A stretch of DNA of 64,000 nucleotides, taken from positions 124,001-188,000 of the forward strand of contig JAEUBA010000020.1 in assembly GCA_018257865.1 (NCBI GenBank), in the 5' to 3' direction. Origin of the DNA: Stereocaulon alpinum (Eukaryota; Ascomycota; Lecanoromycetes; Lecanorales; Stereocaulaceae). Below are positions 48,480 to 59,973 of this stretch, one piece after another (position 1 is the stretch's first letter; each line of letters starts with the position of its first letter). A program made the position numbers and the translations under genes. Under the pieces are notes generated by a model. That model was given only the letters and a program-made list of their open reading frames with translations, was not told where the DNA came from and did not search any database.

Positions 48480-48932
48480 GGCTACACATCATTAGTGTTG
48501 GTACTATAACTAATTTTGACGAATGTACTATGCGCACAAAGCTTGAGTCCACCAAATATCGGAGATTTTCGTGTCTTGGTATGCAAGAGGCTGGAAGGTA
48601 TGCATGCGTCTAGACTAGGCGCTGAAGACGATCCAAAAGCTGCCGCCAGGGTTGCTAGTCAGCTACGATGTGGCGAGTCTGTGACAGTGGGAAGATGCCT
48701 GCGCCTGCTCAAGGTGATTATGCTCGCTTATTGATCGTTGAATGTAACGGATATCCGCAGCGTAACAGAAGACCGCTATTGAAGCATCAGGTAATCGATA
48801 TGCTTCCTTTCTTAAGATTCGAGGAACTAGGATTGAGTTTATCCACTAGACAGCTCGAGACTCCTAGCCGGCAAGGGCGAGTATTCACTTCCCAACTTCG
48901 ATGATAAGTACGGGTACAGTGATGTGAGGATG

Positions 48933-49440
48933 GGCTCCCAGCTCGGCGTGGGTAGAGAAAAGCTCAGCGTAGGTACAACTTTTAACCGAGATAGAAAAAA
49001 AGTTCTACCCGCAATAAGCCGTATGCATATACTGAGCATTACTTATTTCAGTATATGATTACGTATATACTAAGCATACCCCAACTATAGTACTATCAGA
49101 AAGTCGAATAGGCGAGTCAGCTCTTATATATATTACGTATATACTGAGCGTATACCCTAGCTATTATACCTTAAATTTAATTAGTAGTCTAATTACTGTA
49201 CTCTATACTTACCTAATCGACTTTCTAATAGTATTATAGTTAAGGTATATACTCAGTATATACGTAATATATACAAGAGCTGACTCGACTATTCGACTTT
49301 CTGATAGTACTATAGTTGGGGTATGCTCAGCATATACGTAATATATAAAACCTTAAATCTCTACCCACACCGAGGTGTTGCTGAAGCTAGTCGTTCTACC
49401 CACGCTGAGCTTTTCTCTACCCTCGCCGAGCTGGGACCCG
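48933..49440. mobile_element. Foldback non-autonomous DNA transposon (Mutator-like)
   Basis: Flanked by the 10-bp direct repeat TGTGAGGATG (48923-48932 and 49441-49450). Ends are inverted repeats of about 45 bp (CCCAGCTCGGCG, GGGTAGAGAAAAGCTCAGCG at the left, complement at the right) with few mismatches. Inside lies a second, AT-rich inverted repeat of about 105 bp (49058-49165 against 49235-49342) around a short loop. There is no open frame. Target duplications of 9-11 bp and long terminal inverted repeats are typical of Mutator-like elements, so this is probably a non-autonomous member. Confidence 0.85.
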
Positions 49441-51507
49441 TGTGAGGATGAGCTGCGTAATCTATCTGCGGGACGGACTCAAGGTCAACCCGGTCGACCT
49501 CCTGCGTTAGCGTTGCCTGAATAGGCTTGGCGTTGCCAATCCTCTTGGCATATCATCTCAACAGCTTCCAACTCCATAGCTTTAGTAGCGAATCACACAC
49601 CCTCGACGGTGAATGAGACACGTACACGTAATAGTTTCTAGTAAGAATAGCAATTCCCCCACTTCCAAGGGGGCGCAGTCACCCAGGATCACCCAGGCTC
49701 GTGCGGCCGTCACCCGCGTCGCGCGAGAATAAGCCGGCGCTCACCCTAGACCCGGTAAGGGTGAGGCTGGGGCAGATTTCTGACGCCTTGGCATCCCTAC
49801 GAACATGTCAACATACAATCTTTTGAGCCGGAATTGCTACAGGAGAGCACTTATTACTGCTAGCCGAGGAACTGGCCATCATGATCTAGACGGCTATCCT
49901 GCATCATTGTGCTGGAACCTTACATACCATATTCAGTTAGGCTTTCCTGTGCCTCAGTCAATGAGGCGACATGGCCAGCATACTTGGCTCTAGTTCTATG
50001 GATATCCCTTGCATTCTCAGAATTGATTGGCTAATTGCACGCGGCAAAAATGGCGAGGGCAGTACCGTCGACGTCTCTAGGTACGGGTTTATAACGCAAC
50101 CCGACTTCGGCGATGTGAAACCATGCACTCCCGACATCACATCCTTCCTTCTGTTGCTTGGTGCTCTGGAGGGACCGCCATGAGAAATACTACATATCAT
50201 CCTTCGGGAGCTGGATATCCTGTCTCTACCAGACTTCAACGCAACTACCTTCCGCGTCACTTTTCGATTCAATCTCTACCTCACTACAGCAAAGTCGTCA
50301 CCCACGCTGCCGGCCTCTTAGCTCTCCTCAAGTATAGAGAGGTAACTCCATACCTCTCAGTCTCTCGCATCCACGGTGCCCTCGTCAGCCCTTGCTCAAT
50401 ATGTACGCAGTTCGGCGAATACGTTTTCGTAACCGATTACTGTGCTGCTGCTTAAGATGTGCTATGGAGAAGCTTGACTACAACCAATCACATGGAACAG
50501 TGCGAGGACTTTATTGTCGGTGCTGGCGAAGGACATGGAGAGGCTGCCAAAGCTTAACATCAAGTCAGAAGATCCTGGATCGCTTTTCAGTCAGAAAATA
50601 TAAGTGAAAGTACGGTGTCTTCTCGGTAGGGTAGAGGCCGGGATGATTGGGCGAAAGATATCAAAAGGAAAACAGCAAGTCCGCTTCCGCTTTCCCGAAA
50701 TGTGCCTAGCTTCGCTGCCATTCCTGAATCCAACAAATCTGGACTACGCTGTGCAAGTTGTCTGAAAGCGTTCATATTGCACGGCTCGGATCTAATAGAG
50801 GACCATGACATATCACTTGAGCTAAGGAAAGAGCATGCTCTTTACAATGAAGCGCTTGGAGACAAATGTGAAACCAGGAAGTCCTGGCCGTATTAGAAGA
50901 AGCAGCGCCCGTACCACGAGAACGAAATACTGCCCCTTTTCAGAACATGCCTTGGCTCTCAGCACATATTGGGCGCCATGCAGAAGAAGCTACGCAATGG
51001 GACGGCCTTGGAGTCCTGCGAATAGCAAAGATCAAAAGTACGTGAATACTAGCGACTGACCAGCGTGTCAAGGTCCACAATCTTCGAAGCATGAATGGAC
51101 TGTATAGATAATGACATGTCTTTGCGCTGGTAAGCTCTCACAGCGATATGACCTCACCCTACTACTCTAAACATTGTGTATCTCCTTTTCTACCTTTGTC
51201 AATTGGAGTATTGAGCTGACTGCTAGTGCTGCATGCCACGCTCAAAGAAAGGAGGAGAAGCCGTGCGGTTGTAGATCTCGGGTGGAAAGGTCTGAAAAAT
51301 TGAAGCCATTCACTAGGGATGAGTCACTCCAGGTGAAAAGCATGCAGTTGGGCTGCTACGAGTAATGACGCTTTCAAAAATCAAGCATCAGTCATATTCC
51401 AATCAAAAACTTGAAACGCCAGAAAACGCTCCAAAGCCTTGCATGAGCTGATCAGAATTGTATAGAACCTTCCCGCAGCAAAACCATGCATTTTGTAACT
51501 GCCAAAT

Positions 51508-51970
51508 TCACTTCCAGCAAGGTCTGGTCATGTCAACCCAGTTCAAGATGTGCTGAGTACCTCGTGGCCTTCTCCGTAGCCTTTCCCAAATTCGGTCAAC
51601 CAATACTGGACTCGCCCACCGACTGCCCGACTGCTTTGAGCCTCCTGCTCGAGCCCTCTCGCGACGGGATTCATACCCAACATTCTCACACACCCGGTCC
51701 GATCCTCCGCCGCCTCTCTTGCGCAGGTGCATCTTGCTAATGCTCAGGGCGAATTTGGCCAGCCACTCGGTCACTTCGTTCAGTTTTCTAGTAAAACGTG
51801 GGCCCATGGAGTTCGCCGATGCCATCACTTCGAGGACAGTCTTGCTCATGTTACTCCTCAACACCTGGACCTTTAAATCTGGGAAATCTCTGCCATCCTC
51901 CGTATCCAGCGCACATCTTGTTACGCATATAACGTGTTCCCGATAGCTGGCAGAGATACTTAGGTTGCCT
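51508..51970 (-). CDS. Doubtful coding fragment, unrecognised
   Basis: A minus-strand frame of about 150 codons without an obvious start reads sensible protein from about 51970 (SYREHVICVTRC, DFPDLKVQVLRSNMSKTVLE, RFTRKLNEVTEWLAKFALS) and ends at 51508. In its last third an alternative frame (RVQYWLTEFGKGYGEGHE) looks equally plausible. It may be an exon of an uncalled gene or a decayed remnant. Confidence 0.3.
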
Positions 51971-52209
51971 TGTCACCTCCATCCTCCCCGAAAGGTATGA
52001 TGTTCCACCTCATTCACATTCGCCTGATGCGCGGAGCGGCGTGCTTGGTGTGGCTTGACCTCTTCCTACATCTCCTGCGGCGTCTCGAGGCACTCTAGCC
52101 GCTCATGCCGAATTTGGCCTGCTTCGCCTGTACCGCTTTTCGACCGTTGAATTCGAGACATACGAGTTCTGGGACTTGTTAGCCTTCTGCCGGTATTGAT
52201 CATGCTGGA

Positions 52210-53892
52210 CTACCGCCTACCTGATTTCTTGTGTGTTCGTTTGGCAATCCCGGAACGAAGTATCTGTGAGATTGCTTCTTGGTCCTGTAGCTTCTCTGCC
52301 TTAGTCCGCTTTGGCATTGGCTTCCTATTCCGCTTTGTCCTTATTACTGGGATGGCTTCTAGGAGATCGTTCGCTACCGGAGATGGATACAGAACCAACT
52401 TTCTAGGAATGTCAACTGCGGTGGCATGTCCGTTTTCTCTCGTCCATCGGTCTACCTCAGGCACAGAAAGCATCGAGCACAGATAAGCAGACCCCTTCTT
52501 CATGGGCCGTATGCCACCGTCACAATCCTTCATGTACTGATAAAGTGGGGAGCCCAAGGCAGGGTCTGGGCGGTAGCGCTCCTCCAGCCACGCTTTTGAC
52601 ATATCGATGTCGTTCCAGTCAGGCTCCCGCAAGATTCCAGCGTCATCAAGATCTTCAACGGAACAAGACTGGTTAGACCAGCTCAGGTTGGACATGCGGG
52701 GATCAGGATACAGTGCTTGTGTTTGGTTTTCATGATCAAAAGACAATTTGTCGTGTTCGGACGACCTCTCCCATCCCATCCATCTCTGAAGTTCGCTCCA
52801 GGCGAGCAATGAGATTAGCCACTTGGCCTTTGTGCTCTTCCTGGGTCGCCAACCGCTATAGCACTCAATCATGTATTGGTACAGCGGGCTACCTAGCGAT
52901 GGGTCGCCTGGAATGTAGCGTTCCTCAAGCCATGCCTTGGTAGTAGTATTGTCTGCCCATCGCTCCACTATCAATCCGGCGATGTCAAGGTCCTGAAACG
53001 AGCAAGATCTGTCAGCCCAATGTAACTGTGGCAAGATTGTGTTCTCTGTCTCTTCCTGGGCCAAAGAATCCTGATTTACTTTCTGGTGTTCGTTCGCCGG
53101 ATAGCTGGGATAAAGAGGCTTGGTTTCTTTATCGTGAATGAGCGTGAGTTCGCTGGCGAGATCGCTATGTGTTGAATCCCATTTCATCAATTCATCCCAG
53201 GAAAGCATCATACCTAGCCACGTTGCTGGAGTACTACGCAAAGGCTTCAAGCCGCTGTAGCACTCTTTCATGTATCTATAAAGTGGGGACTCCGAAGAGG
53301 TGTCATTCAGGGGATAGCGTTGTTCAAGCCACGCTCGGGAAGCGGCAGCATTGCCCCAGCCAGGCTCCATTATCAGCCCTGCTGTATCGAGGTCCACAAA
53401 CGAACACGATGGGTCACCCCAACTCAAATTGTGGCTTAGTGGTGGGTCGGGGTATAGGCGCTCCCGCTTCGGGCTTCGCATTATTGAAGCCTTGGGGTTC
53501 TCTTTGACCCATCTATCCAACTCTCTATTGGACAACATCTTGGCCAGCTGCCTCGTCTGCGTAGTCTGATCGCTGCCCCATGGAATAGAGCGAGACCTCC
53601 GCAACTTCCTCGTCATATACTGGAATAGAGGTGAGCCTAAAGTGGTGTTGCCGGGCCGATAGCGTCTCTCAAGCCATGCTCTCGCAGCTTCAGCATCCAA
53701 CCAATCTGGTTCTGCGGCCTCTCTAGCTGTTTCCTGTCCTCCGAACAAACCAATAAAAGCATTCCATTCAGGGTGTGAACCCGGTGAAGATACCTTGAGA
53801 CCATATGCAGGCTTGGTAAGTGATTGCCGGAGGCTCGACAATGGAGACGGTGAAGACGGAGGACGACGGTATGGGTGGAATCTGCTGGCCAT
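52210..53892 (-). CDS. Protein of four tandem ~115-130-residue repeats, family unknown
   Basis: Single exon, 560 residues, ATG at 53890-53892. Four units share a core AWLE(R/Q/E)RY-P--(T/P)-(G/E)SPL(Y/F)(Q/R)YM, with AWLE at residues 72, 187, 320 and 434. Units are joined by a second conserved block, SW(G/S)--SCS--DLD-AGL(I/L), at about 157-174, 291-308 and 404-421, and by an LYP(D/S) motif at 146, 260, 394 and 501. Each unit also has a MLS--EL-(R/K)W type helix (119-128, 229-238, 479-483). The N-terminal 40 residues are Ser/Pro-rich; the C-terminus is basic (RTKRNRKPMPKRTKAEK), suggesting nuclear location. There are no membrane segments or signal peptide. I do not recognise the family and give no function. 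A TATATATAG box lies about 310 bp upstream on the minus strand. Confidence 0.85.
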   Translation of the reverse strand: MASRFHPYRRPPSSPSPLSSLRQSLTKPAYGLKVSSPGSHPEWNAFIGLFGGQETAREAAEPDWLDAEAARAWLERRYRPGNTTLGSPLFQYMTRKLRRSRSIPWGSDQTTQTRQLAKMLSNRELDRWVKENPKASIMRSPKRERLYPDPPLSHNLSWGDPSCSFVDLDTAGLIMEPGWGNAAASRAWLEQRYPLNDTSSESPLYRYMKECYSGLKPLRSTPATWLGMMLSWDELMKWDSTHSDLASELTLIHDKETKPLYPSYPANEHQKVNQDSLAQEETENTILPQLHWADRSCSFQDLDIAGLIVERWADNTTTKAWLEERYIPGDPSLGSPLYQYMIECYSGWRPRKSTKAKWLISLLAWSELQRWMGWERSSEHDKLSFDHENQTQALYPDPRMSNLSWSNQSCSVEDLDDAGILREPDWNDIDMSKAWLEERYRPDPALGSPLYQYMKDCDGGIRPMKKGSAYLCSMLSVPEVDRWTRENGHATAVDIPRKLVLYPSPVANDLLEAIPVIRTKRNRKPMPKRTKAEKLQDQEAISQILRSGIAKRTHKKSGRR

Positions 53893-54758
53893 TGCTACTG
53901 GGTTTATGATATCGAATCGAAGGATTCAGAACTTGTATAGTTCTTGTTGACTGCTGAAGTGCTTGGAATCAATTCTGGGAATGATTAGTACTGAGCAGGA
54001 GAACAATCCTTGCAAAATTCGATCTGAACAGTGGATGTCTGTTGCAAAGGAACATGTGCGTTTGGGGTTGTAAGTTCACGTTCAAGTGGATGCGGCTTGA
54101 GTCCTTGTTCCAGGGCGACCTGACGTTGTCAAGAATTCCGTTGGGGATGGTGTTGGATGAAGATAGGAAAGACGGAGAAAGTAAGACCTGGAAGTCACTA
54201 TATATAGGAAAGCTGCTGACGTGCGTGTTTATTGAAATGTTTATCCATGCTTGGTGAACACGCAGCCGAGTGCCCGACGTCGCTTTGCCACCGCCCTTAC
54301 CGAAGTGAAGTGATGATGCATCATAACGCGTCGAGTATGAACAGTGGCTTCCACATATCCGGCAAGGCTCCCAGGAATTGCTCTCTCATTGGCTTGAACC
54401 GAAAGTCCTTGCCTGCCTTAAGGTTATATGACTAGACGTATATGACCAGGCCCGCCTTTCTTGCCACTTGCTTCACTCGAGTCTACTTGTCTTGCGCCGC
54501 TGGGTATACAAATCAGACAAGTGTTATTCTACTTCGTGATCACACCCTACCCACATCCTTCATACGGCCCGCAATGACACACATAAATTGTGTCAGAAGC
54601 GATGGAAGACGCATTATATATATATACTGACAACTCTTGCTCTACATCCCCCTGACCCTTGTACACCATGCCATTTACATCTGACACGATTCCAACACTG
54701 TCAACAATCCAATGCTCAGTCCAACGTCATCCGATATCTTACATCAAAGCATCCCACC
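53893..54758. other. Divergent intergenic region
   Basis: Shared promoter region of the repeat protein (-) and the kinase (+). It includes CTATATATAGG near 54198-54208 and TATATATATA near 54616-54626. No gene recognised. Confidence 0.5.
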
Positions 54759-56804
54759 ATGGATCGTTCCAATTACTCAACCTCAGTATCCTCTTCGCTA
54801 CTCATAACGTCCTTAGAACCCTCCCCAGCGCCCTCCTTAGATTCTTACGAGGTGTTGACTTGCGACGACCCAAGAAAAAGCAATGTATGGCTCGGAAGTG
54901 CTATGCGCTGCCTCAACATTCATTTGACTCATGTCTTCTTCATGCAATTATGCTGTCCCTTTCATCTGCTACTGAGACTTTTGTTCCTCTTCAAGTCCCG
55001 TCTCTAGCTTCTTATCGCAGTAAGTACTGAGTCAGCAATATACAGGTATTGCTTCCAGACGGTGAGGGAGCTCGCCAACTTGTACGGAATCAGGGGCAAG
55101 GGTGGTTGGCACATCGCGTTCTTGGAGGCCGTCACAACAAACTCGAAGTCGTATCCCAACCAGGCAAAAACCACAACAACTCCGGTGCCCCGAAGACCGT
55201 CCAAAGAGCACAACTCACCGAACCGGTCTTGGCGCTGCGATTAGTTGATACCTATTACAGCGTTGGAAGCGGTAACAGATGCGATTTGACGATACCACGT
55301 GCCAATTCAAGACCTATCGCGTTCGACATCCACCTGTCTTCTAAAGAGCCCAGTGTTTCCTTAAAATGCTATGACCAAAGAGTATTCTTAAACGAAACGT
55401 CCGTTGGCCATTCTGATTTTATCGAAATTTCCAAGGAGACTCCGATCCAAATAGACAATATCGTGCTCAGACTCGTACCCATCAAGACACTACTCTCTAA
55501 ACGTGCGGCCAGGAATGCACGTCATGCAGCTGGAGATTCGGTGGACAAGAAAGGCGTCAGCATACGGAATACCAACGCCGGGCTTGAGCTCCAAAACTAC
55601 AAACCAGGCTCGCTCAGGGACTTCGAAAGACAGGATGACGGCAAACTCGGTGAGGGAGGCCAAGGTCGAGTGTACAAATATGACTGTCCAAAGTCAGGTC
55701 GGACGCTCGCTGTCAAGATCATGCGTTATCTTAACGCCAACGACCCCAAGGCACCTAGGCGGAAGTACTATCTTCAGAGAGAAGTCCTCATGTCACCAAA
55801 AATCGCAGAGCATGTGAGTGCATTGAGATCCACCAATCATCCTCACGGTGTCCTCTCATAATGCTTAATAGGATTACCTCCTGCGAGTGCTGGATATATT
55901 TGAATATCCAGAGGGATCTGCTATCACCATGCCGCTCTTGTGTGAAGGGAGCCTGACTACGGTGATACATGAAATGGGACGTCTTACCATAGACACGGTA
56001 AAGACAGTGATCTCCCAGGTCCTCAAAGCACTCCGATGTCTCCATGGGCAGTCTATCCTCCACCGCGACATTAAACCCAGCAACATTCTTGTGCTACAGC
56101 GAGACCCAATGATAACAAAAACTGCCGACTACGGGTGTGTTTCGGAATTTGTGACATGTCCACATTCCTTCGTTGGCACGCCTACTTACATTGCGCCTGA
56201 GGTCTATAATGCCACACCTGAACGACCCTATGACGGAAAAGTCGACGTGTATTCGCTGGGCATGACACTACTTTACCTTCTCGGCGTAAGACTTCCACCT
56301 GACACGCCTCGATATTACGCAGCCTGGAATCGAGAGATTGGCCGAGTCATCACGGAGAACCTCAAGCCGGTATACGGCTCCGATCACAGGAAGGCTTTCG
56401 AAGCCGCTCAGAAGATGGGTGCACATCTCGCTAAGGATAGGCCTACGGTGGCGGAATGCTTCCAGCTACCGTGGTTCGTGGAAATGGACCATTCTCCGCA
56501 CTATCACGCAAGCAATGTACCTAATGTTGGGCTGAGTCGTCCTCAAGCGTTTGCACCTGCACCTGCGGACCTCCTCCAAGGACCCATGGGCAGTGGACCT
56601 CACCCAGTGGTAGCACCCCCAGGAATACCGATGTTGCCTCATCGTTCAACAGGTGAAGAGTCGTCGGAAGAGCTAACAGTGATTTTGCCGCCACAGGGAG
56701 CTGCGCCTCCTGTCACCGCAGAAGCGTTAGGGGATGATGCGGAGACACTGCCCCCACGGAAAAAGCAGAAGCTTTCCGATGGACGAACACAGGTGACGGG
56801 GTAG
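54759..56804 (+). CDS. FHA-like plus Ser/Thr protein kinase
   Basis: Three exons, 54759-54884, 55046-55813 and 55872-56804, give 608 residues. The ATG at 54759 and the 161-bp first intron (GTATGG ... TACAG) were chosen because they extend the frame (KSN to VLLPDGEG) and add an N-terminus. Residues about 101-187 resemble an FHA phosphopeptide-binding fold (YYSVGSGNRCDLTI ... VFLNETSVG), but the usual Arg after the Gly is absent. The kinase domain runs from about 240 to 470: glycine loop LGEGGQGRV (243-251), Lys 266 in AVK, HRDIKPSN (362-369), DYG in place of DFG (384-386) and APE (406-408). All catalytic residues (K, HRD-D, D of DYG) are present, so it is probably active. The C-terminus is Pro-rich and ends near a basic PPRKKQKL nuclear-type signal. 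FHA kinases such as Rad53 act in checkpoints, but orthology is not shown. Confidence 0.85.
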
Positions 56805-59800
56805 ACTAGACGCAAGAAGGAAGGCAAAGAGCGGGGCGTCGTGGATTAGAACATTTGGGATCATTCACAGGGGCTATTTGCAATGGTACCTCCACATACA
56901 ACGAATCCACCTCCAACAAGAGCGCCAATCCAGACTCCTGCTACGGCTCCTACAGCTCGAGCTGTCCGAGTGTGATAAAGGGAAGTTCGGCCCAGGACAT
57001 GGTCGCAAGCCGTCAACTTTCTTCGCTCGCTAAGGGAGCCATCGTGGACATCAAAGGGTTCAGGCCATGTACCCTAGAGGCTTCACTTTTACGGACACGT
57101 ACAACACCTGAAATCCATACTGCGCATATGATCAGAAACCACTTGGGCAAGCTGATATCACAAACTATGTCCTTTGTCCCAACCAGCGCAGAAAGGTCGT
57201 AATACTAAGTGTGCGAGCAAAAGAGACTGCAGGAAGCAGGGGTCCATGTAGACGGCATGTACTTAAAAACCAGGTCGGGTTATATTATGCTAGGTGGACA
57301 GACCACTAGACGTGCCGTTCGAAACCGAGAAATCACAAGCGGTTACAATGTCAGATAAGCCATGAGATCGCGGAGATTGATATCTGAGCTCTCCAGAAGT
57401 TCATCGTATCTCCCATGAGGGGGTAAGTCGCCTTCCTAGGAGACACTAAGAAGCTTTGCTTTTATGGTTTTGGGATAGCTCATCCGTCTGCCTATCCTAA
57501 GTCAGAACACATAGACTGAGAAGTTTTTGGCCTCACCAGAAATCTGCAGAGCATGTACATTCACACTTCCTTTTTCCTTGTCGATTTCTTCACAGGTTGA
57601 AACATCTCTAGGAGGGTGTTACCTCCATCTTTAAGCTTTCAAGATACCGGGAAGGGGCAAAATCATCAGCCATGTTGCCAGAATTGGAAGTCTACTGATA
57701 TGTAAAGACGACAATGTCTCTTGAGTGAGTCTTTGGCGAAGGTCATATTTTACCAGGTAGTCAAGGGCCTAGAATGTCTCCACAGCCACTTCATTATCCA
57801 CATAGAAATCTAAAGTTCAAGACTTGGCCCTCTTCCTCAATTCAATCACTTCAACCCAACGACTTTTCAGATCTAACGTTCGTGTTTACGGTTTACTCTA
57901 CGTGTTCTTGTGCATGTACACTATTAATGTTTTGAACATACTACTGTAAATGCTTGTCCATCGAGGAGGTTCGCACTACGTGATTCATTCGACACATTGT
58001 CATCACAACCCAGGCACAATTGCGAGCTAGGCCGGTGTTATACACTCAATGCGTGAGATCATATACATATACCACTTCCATTATAAGATTGGGCTGACTA
58101 CGGCGATGAGCTTATCATTGCTTCACAAAATGCAGCGGACGACGCACAACCATCATTGGCCAAACAAGACCACCGTTTAGATCATAACCGAGATAGACAA
58201 GCTCGGTATAAAGGAATGCCTGGACACGTATATGCTTATGAGAATCCGAAATATTCATAGGCATTCATTACAAGCACCATGGCAAGACTAGCACAATGAC
58301 AAAATCTCTTCATCTGAACAATTGAGCGCTGGTGGACGACTCGTGGGAAGATCAGCTGTTGGTCAATAATGTAAGTCGTAGCGCTGACCAGGAAGGTGGA
58401 GCTGGAAGAGAGCTCAGTGAGTCTTCAGTACGGCATCGATAGCCAATTAGGCTATCAAGTCCTAGTCAACAGTGTCTGACTGAAGTCTCGAGGACATTGA
58501 CTTCACTAGATGAGCCTTGGGCTGCCATGGCTGTCGAGATTGGTGGGAGCCATCACACTAAGTCTTGAAGTTCAAGTCATATACACTTCCGCTCTGGCCT
58601 CATTCAAAACCTCATAAGCTTGAAGGGTACACAATGGCTACGAGCAAGCTTCTCTTCGCAAATTTGTCAGCAGAGACGCTAGAGCAGACGGACAGAACGA
58701 CAATTGATTAGGTCACTCCGTTCCGACGCAAAGTCTTAAGCTGAGAATACCAGAGGCGTCCCTGAGAGTCAAGGTAGTGAGGCATTCGCTCTCTGTCCAT
58801 GTGAAGACCTGTGGGAATCTGAAAGAACGCTGTAAAGATACAAGACGAATTCACCTATATTTGGACTAGGCACGTCTCAGGAGCTGGCCTCGAGATGTTC
58901 CACTTGCTCTTCTGCATTTGTCCCAAACACTTACTCAGCTACCCTACTTGCAGTGACAATGCCTCTCATTGTATGGCTATGGGAACATCCTTTGAACAAA
59001 AACATAACATATATATACCAGAGCGATCCAGAATCATCAGACTGCCAGTGCCATAGGACGAGAAGAACGTACCCTTCAAAATCGACGTCAATTCGCCAAA
59101 AACAAGTCAAAAGAATAAGCTCGCAATGCTTTGTGCGAATGCCCTCATCGAGCTCGCACGTCTTGCCACCAAAAAAAATCTCTGTCGTCAATCTTGCAAT
59201 CGATTACACTACTCAGTGATTACTGATATCCGAAATAAGTAAGACTCTCATCCGCTTCTTTGCTGAAGACACCCAGACCAAAGTCTATGGATCAACACAT
59301 CACTCACGGCCCAGCCGTCGGAGTTCCGGCCTGAATTGCAGCTCTCTTTGCTAACGTCAGGCTTCTATTGAACGTAGCGTTGGCCAGCTTCGAAATAAAG
59401 AGTCTCCTTATGGACCCAATCGGGTCTTTGTTGCTCGATCCTGATTTATAAGCCCCATTCGAAAGTGTATCTACCACGTTCACGATCTAAACACGAATCA
59501 TGTCGCCTTTGCCAACACCACCCATCCCACCGGCTGATTCTAAAGATTCTCATGGGGCGAGGCAGAAGCAAGTCACAGGCGCAAAATGCTCTTCGAAAAT
59601 CGTAGTCATCTCGTACCGTCCAGACAAGCACAGCAGAATGGAGAAACATACCAGCAAAGCAATTGGAAACTCTCCATGTTCCATGGAGACAAGTAGACTC
59701 TAACAATACTGGCGATGGAACGTGTTTGTGAAAACCTTTGGAATAGAATGCAACTTCAATTGTAAAGCGCCAATCCCGTGGGCAGAGTCCCAGCTTGAGA

Positions 59801-59973
59801 GGGGTATTCGATAGGCATTGGAAGAGTAGGGGTTGGAAGAAGAGGGTTGCTAAGCATGAATATGAACCATTGCCAAAGGCCCAAAAGGCTAGTATTGTGT
59901 AAGAGAATAGAAAGTCTACCAACAATATCAGTCGACTAGGCGCCAGTCTAGAAAGTAGGTTACAGCTCCAAAA
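56805..59973. other. 3.2-kb region without a called gene
   Basis: It holds the kinase 3' flank, a short kinase relic (57742-57812) and otherwise scattered frames without domains, e.g. 56855-57202 and 59446-59925 (antisense Cys/Trp-rich, not convincing). Small pieces may be gene remnants. Confidence 0.45.
57742..57812 (+). pseudogene. Relic of a protein kinase catalytic segment
   Basis: The frame reads VIFYQVVKGLECLHSHFIIH then IEI and a stop. This matches the helix-to-catalytic-loop segment VISQVLKALRCLHGQSILHRDI of the kinase 1 kb upstream, with HRD changed to HIE. No neighbouring kinase motifs are readable. Confidence 0.45.

Larger units (their letters stand above)
48480..52209. other. 3.7-kb gene-poor region with a foldback element
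   Basis: Apart from the element at 48933-49440 and a doubtful coding fragment at 51508-51970 I can support no gene. Frames at 49971-50183, 50123-50455 and 50702-50896 lack known domains. Confidence 0.45.

Noticed and set aside
59446..59925. 159-codon minus-strand frame
   Set aside because: Cys/Trp/Phe-rich composition without domain or support; probably chance.
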